DNA from: Panonychus citri
Taxonomy: Eukaryota; Arthropoda; Arachnida; Trombidiformes; Tetranychidae
Assembly (NCBI RefSeq): GCF_014898815.1
Contig: NW_026515541.1
Span: 2,480,001 to 2,544,000, forward strand
Length of the DNA: 64,000 nt
Reading direction: 5' to 3'
The notes under the pieces are model-generated. The model had not been told where the DNA came from. It did no database searches and was given only the letters and a program-made list of their open reading frames with translations. Position numbers and translations under genes: made by a program. Shown here one piece after another: positions 36,279 to 46,756 of this stretch. The first letter of the stretch is position 1. Each line of letters starts with the position of its first letter.

Positions 36279-37241
36279 TTAGAATGGGATTTTGAAAGGA
36301 TAAAGTGGATGATCGGCAACATCTTCTAATCCACAAGCTCGCCAATTTTTGTTGAAACTGTAAATGGTTTTCATTTCGTCTTCAGAAAGCTCGAAATCAA
36401 AAACTTGAATATTTTCAGCTATTCGAGCGGGTGTAACACTTTTTGGGATAGTGATGAGGTTTCGTTGGACACCAAATCGAAGTAAAACTTGGGCTGGAGT
36501 TTTGTTATGGGCTTCGGCAATTTTCTTAATTGCTGGTTCTTCAAAAAGAGATGGATCTTCAGGCTTAGCCCAGGGTCGATCTGGTGATCCAAGTGGACTG
36601 TAAGCAGTAACAGTGATGTCATGTTTCTTACAGAATTCAACCAATTCAACCTGAGAAAGGTAAGGATGAACTTCAACTTGATTGTTAACTGGTTTAATTG
36701 TACAATTGGCAAGAATCTTTGCAATTTGCTCAGAATTGAAATTGGACACACCAATTGATTTAGCTAATCCAGCTTTGTGAACGTCTTCCATACCTTGCCA
36801 GGTTTCAACGATATCAATATCAGAGTAAATCATTTTACCGGCTTCATTTTTGGGGAATAGTTCATCACCTTCTTTATAACCCATTGGCCAATGGACTAAA
36901 TAAAGGTCTAAATATTCTAGACCAAGACTAGTTAAAGTCTTTTTAGCAGCTTCCATAACTTTGGCACGGGAATGGAAAGTATTCCAACATTTTGATGTAA
37001 TGAAAACATCTTCACGTTTAAGAGCTCCAGAGTCGAAAACTTCCTTTAAAGCTTGGCCAACTTCATCTTCGTTTTGGTAAACCAAAGCACAATCAATGTG
37101 CCGGTAACCAGCTTCCAAAAGTGCATGTTTAACAGCTTCTTTAACTTCACCAGGCTTGGATTTCCAGGTACCAAGACCGAAAAGAGGAACTTTCAAACCA
37201 TTGTTGAAGGAGATGGAGGTAGAGATTGCAGGTTTAGCCAT
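36279..37241 (-). CDS. Aldo-keto reductase, copy 2
   Basis: A second 320-residue AKR1-class frame, collinear with copy 1. The tetrad is Asp50 and Tyr55 (GYRHIDCALVYQNE), Lys84 (FITSKCWN) and His117 (LYLVHWP), with cofactor segment IPKSVTPARIAEN and C-terminus HPLYPFKIPF. Its start region (SISFNNGLKVPLFGLGTW) is diverged from copy 1. A leader intron is predicted at 37248-37574: donor AAAG/GTAATT, acceptor TTTTCAAG, six bases before the ATG. A 47 bp stretch (36556-36602) differs from copy 1 (34532-34578) by one base. The three AKR genes form a local cluster; such expansions are commonly linked to carbonyl detoxification, which is inference here. Confidence 0.95.
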   Translation of the reverse strand: MAKPAISTSISFNNGLKVPLFGLGTWKSKPGEVKEAVKHALLEAGYRHIDCALVYQNEDEVGQALKEVFDSGALKREDVFITSKCWNTFHSRAKVMEAAKKTLTSLGLEYLDLYLVHWPMGYKEGDELFPKNEAGKMIYSDIDIVETWQGMEDVHKAGLAKSIGVSNFNSEQIAKILANCTIKPVNNQVEVHPYLSQVELVEFCKKHDITVTAYSPLGSPDRPWAKPEDPSLFEEPAIKKIAEAHNKTPAQVLLRFGVQRNLITIPKSVTPARIAENIQVFDFELSEDEMKTIYSFNKNWRACGLEDVADHPLYPFKIPF

Positions 37242-37800
37242 GATAGTCTTGAAAAGAAAAAGAAAAAGAAAACGATAAAAAATTACTAGATTAACATAAA
37301 TTCAACGAATGAACCAAAAATCAAACCAACCCCGATAAAATGAGAAGAAAACAAAGAACAGAAAATAATAAAGTAATTAAAATGACAATAAAACAAAAAT
37401 TGAATTAAAATCAATTAAAAAAAGGGTGAAAAAGAAGAAAATCAAAAATTCGAAAAAGAGAAAAAGAGAAAACCATAAAATGATCGAAGAAAAACAACAG
37501 AAAGATAAAGAAAAAGAAAGAGAAATAGAAAGAACAAAGGAGCAACACAAAGAGAAGGAAACAAAGAGAATTACCTTTAATTCTAAAGATGAGATCTCGA
37601 TTTAAATAAATTGACAAAGATCAATGAGTTAATTGAGAATCGAAATAACTGATGATAAGTCGAAGAGATGAAACCAAAAAGGCGAAGTGAACGGAACCAA
37701 ATTGAAAGAATAAATGATTTTCGAATGGAAAACCGATCGACTTTTCTAGATTTTCTCCTGATAAGTAGCTCCACCTGACGACCATTACATAATATTCTTT
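37242..37800 (-). other. Predicted leader of AKR copy 2
   Basis: A predicted 5' UTR intron (37248-37574) and upstream leader exon starting at 37575. The intron is purine-rich on the plus strand (many AAAAAG/AGAAA words), that is, pyrimidine-rich in the sense direction. Open frames here are shadows of that bias. Confidence 0.4.
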
Positions 37801-39619
37801 GTCTGCTTTGGTCGATTGTCTTTACCCTTTTCTCTGATTAGTAAACATGTTTCAATTTTTGTTCCTCTTTGTTTAACTTTTACGAATTATCTTCATCATC
37901 ATCATCATCATCAACATCATGGTAAGAATGTTAATCTGTGTAATTTATCAGGAGATTAACTCCTCCTTTAACCTTCATCCCTTTTCCATCCTCTTTACAT
38001 CATCTCTATGAGATAAAAGGGAAAATCCCATTTTCAGTTTAACTTAAATTCTCTGTTTTTATTTATCTTTCTCTTACTATTTTTTCTATTCAGAATTATC
38101 TTGGAAATGGTTGATTTTGTTCAAGAAAAATGGCTGAATTTAAAATTCCATGGAAATCGCTAGAACAAAAAAAGCCTTTAAACCAGTTTTTCCCTCTTCC
38201 AATCTCTTTCTATGGTAACTGTTTATCATTTGGTTTTCCATTTCTTTTTTGTTCTATTCTATTTTGCTAATTCAATGGTGGCCTCGCTTTTGATTCTCTA
38301 AGCTCCCCAATGTTGATCGATGATTATTTCTCACGAGAAATTGACCTGTTTATGTAAGTATTTGGAAGGGTCAATTTTTGAATAATTTATAATCTCTCTT
38401 GATGTGTCTCTTTACAGTTAAATCCAATTTTGAAGGACATGGGAACTAAAATTTACTTTCGGATTCTGACTCATCATCATCTCTCCAAAGTGTATCATCA
38501 TAGAAAGAGTAATATACCAAAGGATCAAATGCAAATTCTAGTTAATTGTTATGCTTAACATGTTCAGATTGTTACCTTTTCTCTTCTCTATTCTATCAGA
38601 TGCATGTACTTCTTATTCAAGGTGTGAAAAGCGTTTATAATGATGAGACTAAATTCAAGGTACATTCAATCCTAATAAGTCATCAACTTATCACCGATAC
38701 TCAAAGATATCAAACAATTTGACGGAAATACGTTGGCAACAGTTGATTTCATCCGGAAATCAATAATAATCTAATACATTTTACTCATAATGTAACAATT
38801 GTCATGAAAGACACTTGGCACAAAAGATGCACCAACAAAAGCCATTAGAATGACAACCAATTCAAAATGGTTTCATTAATTGAAGAAAATCATCACTTTC
38901 ACAAACAAATTGGTCTTAACAATCAATAAATCCAAAGAATTAGCAAAAAAAGTTATTGATTATTCAATAATAACGTTTGTCACCAATCAACAGGTAAGAT
39001 CTTGAAGCGAGGTTAAAATGATTATCCAAGAAAAACTTTGTGATAAATTATTCTAATCATAGTCAATTAATCATGAATTGTTTATTAATAATTTCAGATA
39101 AATAATTGTTCATTGGATATCAACAATCAAATCTCTGGAAAGGATCAACTAAAATTGTAATTACACACAACAATCAGTTGATTGTGATCAATACTGTTTT
39201 TGTATACACTCGATCAAGGATCATTACATTTTTTGTAAACAATTGATCACTTATTGATTTATTAATTGTCAGAACTTTGAGTTTATTAATCACAATTGAT
39301 CATGTCTCTGTCATACTAACAATTTTGATCGTTGAATTGTAATTTTTCTTAAAAAATCAAATCTAATTGAAACTTAAACAATTGATGAAAGTTTACAAAA
39401 TTCATCCAACTGTAAACAATTAACTGATTAGTTAATTTTAATCAAATAATGGGCTGTTAGTTTTCCTCATAATCTAATCAATTGAGCCACAAGACTATCC
39501 TTTAATTGTTTAGAAATGATTAACTATCATGATGGTTAAAGGGAAAATCAATTTTCATTTTCAAATCATTCATTTCTATGGTTAATCATTCATTCAGTTA
39601 ATTTCAATTCCAATTGAAA
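37801..39619. other. Intergenic, no gene supported
   Basis: Spacer between the divergent AKR copy 2 and the repeat-protein gene. It has a short (ATC)n run near 37895-37915. A brief plus-strand frame from an ATG at 38131 (MAEFKIPWKSLEQKK) ends without a domain and is not claimed. Confidence 0.4.
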
Positions 39620-40777
39620 ATGAAACTTTTAATTGTATTAACTTTGTTTGTTGGTTTCTCAACAATTAATTCAATATCAACTGATGATGGTAAATATTTT
39701 CAATCAGTAATTGTTGGTGAATTTAATTATAAAATCAATCTAATTTACAGATTCACTCGATTCATCGGAAATAATTAAACTAATGATCCAAGTTGTATCT
39801 TCATTAGTTAATCATTGGGAGAAATTAATTCCTGGTAAGTTGACCAACAAGCTTTTGATTAATTTCTGGTTCAATTTGACTTAATTGTTAATTGTTGAAT
39901 AGGTTGGGATGTAAACGCTGCACTTGATGTCAATGTAATTAAATTAGCTGACAATGCATTAGAAGCTGGTGATGTATTGGGTGAGTTAAATTTGATTTAA
40001 TTGTTGAAACAATTAGTTAATTGTCTCTTTGTTAATTTAGGCTGGAATCCTGATGATGATATCGAGGACAATTTAGTCAACGTTGCTCAAGCTTATTTTA
40101 ATTTACTTCCACTCAAAGGTAATTAGATTTAGTTAAACAATTATTCACGATTAGCTGACTAATTAAATTGTTACTAACAATTTCATCTTAATTGTTCATA
40201 GGAGTGAACATCAATGAATCAATTTCTGCTAATTTAGCTTATATGATTGAAGATATTGATGTTATCCCATTACCACGTAAGACTAACTGATTGGATAAAT
40301 TGTTACCCGTTAATTGCTAAATCAACACTAACTAATTAATCTCATTTGTAGCATTTATTAGCAAAGAGCAATTTGAGGCCAAGATTACCGAGAAAATCCT
40401 TAATTCTTTGAGTTCAATTCCAGGTAATCACTTAATCCACTGATTAATTATCTTTATGATTCCATCTAATTTAAATTTTTCTCTTAATTATTCAGAAATT
40501 GATGTAAATCAAAGTGTTCACGATAATTTAATCAATTGGATCAGTTTGAGTCTCGAAAAAGTTCAAGGTAATTATCATGTCGATAAAACTAATTCTCAAT
40601 CAACTTGAACATTTAATTTATTTCTCTTTCTTTCCAGTAATCGATCCATCGGCAACCGCTGAGAAACAAGTTAATTACTTGATTGATTTAGCATTCGACG
40701 AAATTAAATTAACTGGATTTAGTCCATCGAAAACTCTAGATACCAATATTGTTGATGTACTCCAGGCTCTCCTTTAA
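39620..40777 (+). CDS. Secreted protein of exon-encoded ~25-residue repeats, unidentified
   Basis: Eight exons: 39620-39689, 39751-39834, 39903-39980, 40041-40118, 40202-40276, 40352-40423, 40496-40567 and 40638-40777. All seven introns are phase 1 and 60-83 nt long. The product has 222 residues with a signal peptide (MKLLIVLTLFVGFSTINS). Each middle exon encodes 24-28 residues with the same plan: an aromatic or aliphatic residue, Asp/Asn, Val/Pro, Asn/Ser, then an amphipathic helix with hydrophobics at fixed spacing (compare GWDVNAALDVNVIKLADNAL, GWNPDDDIEDNLVNVAQAYF, EIDVNQSVHDNLINWISLSL). There is no Cys framework, no transmembrane segment and no catalytic motif, and I do not recognise the family. 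A secreted helical-repeat protein made by symmetrical exon duplication is the best description. A salivary or gut role is possible but unproven. Confidence 0.85.
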
Positions 40778-41079
40778 ATCATAACATCTATGAATCAGTT
40801 GCAATTAAAGTATTATGACTGTTAACTAATGATAAATATTATCATCATAAATATTCAATATGATTAAGGGAAAAGTAATAAAAATAGTTACATGATTAAG
40901 ATAATTATTTGATTAGCTCTCCCGGAATTGTTTAATTATCAAATTAGATTAAGTCTCTCAGGTAAATCCAGTATTCTGATGAGAACTGTTTATAAATCCA
41001 ATAGATTTCAACGTTGTTTATAAGTTTCTTTGCTTAAGTGATTCAAACAATAAACAATTTGTTGACAATTTAGTTAATC

Positions 41080-42035
41080 ATGTCTCGAATTTCACCTTTA
41101 ATGTTGTTACCTGATGGAAATAAGATCCATACCTTGGATTAGGAACCTGGAGATCGGATAAAGGTAAAGTTAAAGAGGCCGTTAAATTTGCGCTTTTGGA
41201 GGCCAATTATCGGCATATTGATTGTGCTTTACTCTACAACAACGAGGAGGAAGTTGGTCAAGCATTGGCTGAAGTCTTCGAGACTGGTCGTCTTACTCGA
41301 GCCGATGTATTCATTACAACCAAATGTTGGAATACTTATCATTCAAGAGATAAAGTTACCGAATGCTGTAAGAAATCATTGGCTAATCTTGGCCTCGATT
41401 ATGTTGATCTTTACCTAATCCATTGGCCGACAGGATTCAAAGAAGGAGATGATCCATTTCCTTTGGATTCGTCAGGTAAAGTCCTTTACTCTGACGTCGA
41501 TTACCTCGAGACCTGGAAAGGTATGGAAGATGTTCAGAAAGCGGGACTATCCAAATCGATCGGTGTTTCCAATTTCAACTCTGAACAAATTCAACGAGTT
41601 CTCGATAATTGTGAAGTTAAACCAGTTATGAATCAAATTGAAGTTCATCCTTACCTCTCCCAACAACCATTGATTAACTTTTGTAAACAACGAGGTATCG
41701 ACATAACAGCCTACAGTCCACTTGGATCACCCGATAGACCAGGAGCTAATCCAAGTGAATCCGGAATACTTGCCGATTCAACCATAATCAACATCGCTAA
41801 GGTTCACAATAAAACTCCAGCCCAAATCCTACTTCGATATGCCGTTCAAAGGGACATCATCGTGATACCCAAAAGTGTTACACCAAATCGAATAAAAGAA
41901 AATAGTAAAATTTTTGATTTCGATTTAACCAACGACGAGATGAGATTAATTGCTAATCTTAATCAAGATAAAAGGTATATAACCGCTGAAAGTTTAAAAG
42001 ATCATCCATATTTCCCATTTGCGATTCCCTACTAA
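41080..42035 (+). CDS. Aldo-keto reductase, copy 3, N-terminal frame broken
   Basis: The frame from 41196 is open to 42035 and homology extends upstream to 41133 (LGLGTWRSDKGKVKEAVKF), but the ATG at 41080 (MSRISPLMLLPDGNKIHT) is one base out of register and meets TAG at 41140. One missing base in the ACCTT string near 41131-41135 would join the halves. The tetrad survives (NYRHIDCALLYNNE, FITTKCWN, LYLIHWP), as do IPKSVTPNRIKEN and the C-terminus HPYFPFAIPY, so decay, if real, is recent. A leader intron is predicted at 40963-41073, ending six bases before the ATG as in copy 2. Either a young pseudogene or a sequence error; starting at 41196 would drop the first barrel strand and is unlikely to give an enzyme. 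Confidence 0.8.
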
Positions 42036-42175
42036 TTAACTCAATCAACAAACCCATAATCTTAATCTAGAGTTTTGGCAAGATAATTGTTGTTTGTACC
42101 GAGAGTTGATGATTAAAAGTAACTGAACACAATTAAGATAATAATAAGTAATAATTTAAAATGGTACAATGATTG

Positions 42176-43732
42176 TCATAAAAGTCTTGATTGTAATGTT
42201 AATTGGTTTACACGAGTAAGATAATGAGGCTTTGGAAACAAAATATTATTATTATTAATAACAGCGACAACTTTTGGTTTAACTTGATTCAAGTTTTTAC
42301 GTTTAAATTTGCTAATTGTTGGTGAATTGTTAGTCAATTGGTTGACTTGATTACCAGCGAATCTATTGTGATAAAGTTTATTCAGTCGATTTGTAAGATG
42401 ATCAAGGAGACAATTAACCAACGAATAGATTGATAATCCAAACCAGAGTCCAATTAATCCACCGAAAGATGAGATAAAATTAGCAAAGGATATTACAGGT
42501 TTACGATCAATGATTATGTTGCCCAATTTGGACGAGTATAAGGCCACACCTAAACCTATTCCTGGATAACGGTACCGTTTATGTGGCCTTAGTATTTTCG
42601 ATACATAATTATGACGTTTACAAGCTTGTCGTCCACAAATTGGTTTACATTGTTTGTATAATGAGAGAGATAAATTGTAATATTGAAATTCTTCACCGTA
42701 AGTATCTATCAATTTTTCATCATCGTGGAACTTTTTTACAAGATATTCTCGAGGATATGCTCCCACACTATCGACAAATTGTTCAATTAAACATCGATCA
42801 TAACATCTAGATATAGCTTCATTACGACAATCGTCAATGTAAGGGGCAGGCAGGGAATTGATGACAGTTCCAGCAAAGGTAATTTCATATTCATCCAACC
42901 AACCAGGTCTTACGGCAAGGTAAATGAACGGATTCTCATCGACCCAGGGTATTCCGGTGGCTGAATGGATCAAAACACCTACTCGATCTACTAAAGGTAA
43001 GGTGGTCAAGTTGAAACGAAAATAGGCTAATTGATAATTGCCGAAACCTTCGAAAATTATTCGTGAAAAGTTAAAATGGTCATTGAAATGTCGAGTTAAA
43101 CATAAATTTTTCGAGAAAATTTTTTTAGTCCATGATGCTGATGAACATAGTTTAATGGTCATATTTTTAGACTCACGGATTCCACATGGACGGATCAAGT
43201 CTGGAATCGATACAACTGAATTTATCAACTGTTTGGTTGAGAATCGCTCGTAGACAAATTCACTATTAGCGTAAAGGATTTCATGATAACTCCGAGAGCC
43301 TTTACTTACTCGAGAAATATTTTCAACTTTAGTTAATATTTCAGGCGCTTGATTGAAGATTTTGTTATATTCAGAACTGCAACTAATTTGAAACAAAAAG
43401 TTAAATGAGGTGTTCTAATTACCGAAAATGGAACGACAGTTTTTTCAATCTTAATCTTATGTCGCTTATATTGAACATAGAGCGAGAATATTTGATAAAT
43501 GAAAATGATTCCAGAGAATCCGAGGAAAATCAGTTTAATGATATTTTGTGTCGAAAAGTTGATTTGGTCAATTAAAGATTTGTCATGAATCTAAAGTATT
43601 AGATGAATAGTAATAGAATTCGCGAATTATAAACATTGGATATTATTGAATAGTTAGTTGATATTAACTCACCTTTCGAGATTTTCTGGACCTTTGTTCA
43701 AAAAGATGAACTTTGGACTTACTGACCGACAT
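42176..43732 (-). CDS. Degenerin/ENaC (pickpocket-like) channel subunit, possibly disrupted
   Basis: Exons 43673-43732 (MSVSKSKVHLFEQRSRKSRK) and 43423-43590 join in phase 0. The second holds TM1 (LIFLGFSGIIFIYQIFSLYV) and leads to VVPFS. The long last exon, about 42176-43382, gives the Cys-rich extracellular domain (CRNEAISRCYDRC, CKPICGRQAC) and the pore/TM2 hallmark SFGGLIGLWFGLSIYSL, with a cytosolic tail. DEG/ENaC subunits form trimeric amiloride-sensitive cation channels used in mechano- and chemosensation. The join of exon 2 to exon 3 fails: neither available acceptor keeps the frame. Removing a 32 bp piece flanked by AATTAG would restore the motif PFSVISCSSE expected after TM1. The gene is therefore either pseudogenised or wrongly assembled there. 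Confidence 0.85.
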
Positions 43733-44358
43733 CGTTCCAAGCGACTTTTATAGAACTTTATTGTTGTGGTCACTTAAAGAACAATAATAACAAGATTGAC
43801 CATACAACTCTAGGAATTTAGTTACAGTTATTATTCTTGTTTGGACTGGTGAATTTTCTTGCAACTCAATCTGCAAGAATATCGATTGCAAATGACACTT
43901 TGAATCCTGTTGACAATTATTTCTCAGTTAGTTTATTGTTATCATCAAGTCAATTTATCATTTCAATGATACATGTCATACACGATGTAACATAATTTCA
44001 TAAGAAAATGTTTCAATTGAACTGAGTTTCAAATCAATATTCAAATACAAAATGGGTTTGGAAATAAATGTATGAGAACAAGAAAATGATGCCATTTTTG
44101 TTTCCAAGAAATTGGTACTCTAGATGTTACGAAGAAATGTTCAAACTAAATTATCTGAATTAATCGAGAATTGGTGATGAGGATACGAAATTCAATTCGT
44201 TTTTTTTTGTCAGTAAAATTCGTTAGTTGAATCGATAAATATTGAATATCAAAAGCGACCTTCTTGGAATAAGCATTGAGTCTCGAACAATAACTAAGCC
44301 TGAACATTTCATTCGCTCTTCAATTCTCGACAATAAATATAATGTTGATTCTTTCAAA
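43653..44358 (+). repeat. Tandem duplication, unit A (706 bp)
   Basis: Direct repeat of unit B (44359-45067), nearly identical throughout. It starts GTTAGTTGATATTAACTCAC and ends ATGTTGATTCTTTCAAA. It contains the DEG/ENaC first exon and its upstream region. Differences are a few single-base changes, an indel near 44073-44092 and another near 44322-44342. Confidence 0.95.
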
Positions 44359-45067
44359 GTTAGTTGATATTAACTCACCTTTCGAGATTTTCTGGACCTT
44401 TGTTCAAAAAGATGAACTTTGGACTTACTGACCGACATCGTTCCAAGCGACTTTTATAGAACTTTATTGTTGTGGTCACTTAAAGAACAATAATAACAAG
44501 ATTGACCATACAACTCTAGGAATTTAGTTACAGTTATTATTCTTGTTTGGACTGGTGAATTTTCTTGCAACTCAATCTGCAAGAATATCGATTGCAAATG
44601 ACACTTTGAATCCTGTTGACAATTATTTCTCAGTTAGTTTATTGTTATCATCAAGTCAATTTATCATTTCAATGATACATGTCATACACGATGTAACATA
44701 ATTTCATAAGAAAATGTTTCAATTGAACTGAGTTTCAAATCAATATTCAAATACAAAATGGGTTTGGAAATAAATGTATGAACAAGAAAAATGCCATTTT
44801 TGTTTCCAAGAAATTGGTACTCTAGATGTTACGAAGAAATGTTCAAACTAAATTATCTGAATTAATCGAGAATTGGTGATGAGGATACGAAATTCAATTC
44901 GTTTTTTTTTGTCAGTAAAATTCGTTAGTTGAATCGATAAATATTGAATATCAAAAGCGACCTTCTTGGAATAAGCATTGAGTCTCGAACAATAACTAAG
45001 CCTGAACATTTCATTCGCTCTTTCAATTCTCGACAAGGGGGGTAAACATAATGTTGATTCTTTCAAA
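44359..45067 (+). repeat. Tandem duplication, unit B (709 bp)
   Basis: Second unit abutting unit A with no spacer. It carries a GGGGGG string (about 45037-45042) and TAAACA where unit A has AATAAATA. The near identity says the duplication is recent or homogenised. Confidence 0.95.
44379..44438 (-). pseudogene. Extra copy of the DEG/ENaC first exon
   Basis: Exact-offset (+706) duplicate of exon 1 with its ATG and GTGAGT donor, encoding the same MSVSKSKVHLFEQRSRKSRK. It lacks its own downstream exons. It could serve as an alternative first exon and promoter for the channel gene, or be inert. A minus-strand frame at 44848-45087 (FRLSYCSRLNAYSKKVAFDI) falls mostly in unit B and is not assigned. 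Confidence 0.6.
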
Positions 45068-45355
45068 ATTTCCATATCGATCCACAAAAGAACAGTTTAA
45101 ATTATTGATAACCATGAATAATATGATCAATTGCATTGGTCACTATGACTGATTACAAAATTATAATCAAGATTTTCCAACTGTTTGTATTAATATTTTC
45201 ATCATCATTAATAAATATGAAATCTCAGTTTGATTTATTTTCATAAAATAAATTCTGAAAAAAAAGTTCACAATAGTTTCAACTAAGCCAACGATACTTT
45301 GAGCTGTTGTTTAATTAACTCAATCGTTGATACAGTCAATTGAATTTCCATCATT

Positions 45356-46425
45356 ATGAGCAATTGGTTATTTCAAATAAAATTCTTGAGTAAATCAATA
45401 TTTGAATGGATTTTAATTGTTAATATTGGTGTTTGTAGTTTAATCGTTGGATTATACAATCTTATTGGTTTCCTTTCATTATCCTTACCCTCATCACGAA
45501 ATGAGATAATCTCTTATATCAAATCACTCTTTTCGATATTTTTCTCGATAGCACAAAGTTCATTAATATTCAGCTTGAAATGGCCAAGATTTTGGGATTA
45601 TCTTGACCATCAGTATAAATTAACGGCCCATCAAGATTCAATTAGTTCAAATCAGACCCAGAGAAAGAGGAGAAACAACTTTTTGCTACAAATAACTGCA
45701 ACACTGATCTTTCAAATCGGAATCATAATCACCCAGGGAATACTATTCAATCATATGCTAAGAGTTAATATCTATTTGTTTATCCATTTTGGTCAATTTT
45801 GTCTGACAGCGATTCTGGTTGACACTTCGGTCAATCTGGCAGGCTTATTCAAGAGCATTAGTTTATCATTAAAATCAATTGGCTCATCAGAACTTCAACT
45901 CGAAAAACTTCGGCAACTTCGACAACTTTACCTGTTAACTGTTCGAGCTACTGAATCGGCTGAAACTTTCTTTCAATTCCTGGTCACTTTACATTATGTT
46001 TCCAACTTTGTTGACTTGATTTTTTTAGCTCTCAACTTTAAATCATCTTCTAATCAATTTCTGATTCTTTGGATACAATTGGTCACATTCGGTGTGACTC
46101 GTTTAATTTACTTGACATTAAACATGTCCAGTGTTCATGTCAATTCAAAAAGGGCTTTTGAACATTTGTATCAACTTTCATTGAACACAAATCGTATTTC
46201 AGCTCTTGAAGAAGTTAGTTTTCTACTCTAATCAGGATTAACTTTGATTATTAATAGAATAATTTTATCTCCTTTTTTTAGATCCATAAATTCATGATGA
46301 GAATTTCATCTACTAACATTGGATTCACTTTCGCTGATCTACTTTTAATCTCTCCTAATTTCATCACATCTCTACTTTCATTCTCGTTTACCATTGGAAT
46401 TGCTCTAATTGACAAAGTTAATTGA
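45356..46425 (+). CDS. Gustatory-receptor-like seven-TM chemoreceptor
   Basis: Exons 45356-46213 and 46282-46425 join in phase 0 over a 68 nt intron (GTTAGT donor, TTTTTTTAG acceptor) and give 333 residues. Most of the protein is hydrophobic helices: WILIVNIGVCSLIVGLYNLI, LFSIFFSIAQSSLIFSL, LLQITATLIFQIGIIITQGI, YLFIHFGQFCLTAILV, FFQFLVTLHYVSNFVDLIFL, LILWIQLVTFGVTRLIYLTL and, in the last exon, LLLISPNFITSLLSFSFTIG. The last exon boundary before TM7 and the phrase ISSTNIGFTFADLL fit arthropod gustatory receptors, ligand-gated ion channels with inverted topology. The insect C-terminal TYhhhhhQF motif is absent and the protein is somewhat short, so a missing 5' exon or a mite-specific subfamily is possible. 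It lies next to a DEG/ENaC gene, also a chemosensory type. Confidence 0.75.
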
Positions 46426-46756
46426 GCCCAATCGAAACAATAAATTCGTAAAGTGCTTAGTGATCGACATCGTTTCGATCATTAAGAATTGAACAATCAG
46501 ATTAATCAGATAAGTTTGACTTACAATTTTAATCAATCAATTGGTTATATTGTAATTAAAATAAGTAATTTATTGGAAACAAATTAATAAAATTAAGACG
46601 GTTTTACATGAGAAAATGCTGTAAAATCAAAATAAAATAAAAGTTAATTTTCTTGACCAATTAAACATCAATTTGTCTCTAAAAACATTGAAAAGTTTCA
46701 TTTATCTTCCATATTTTAATTGTAATTAGTTTTTCTGTTTTAATATGATTAATCAA

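Noticed and set aside
41196..42035. AKR copy 3 starting at the internal Met at 41196
   Set aside because: Clear AKR homology extends upstream to 41133, and a start here would remove the first beta strand of the barrel.
44848..45087. 79-residue minus-strand frame in duplication unit B
   Set aside because: The frame lies mainly in the duplicated upstream region, matches no family and is disrupted in unit A.
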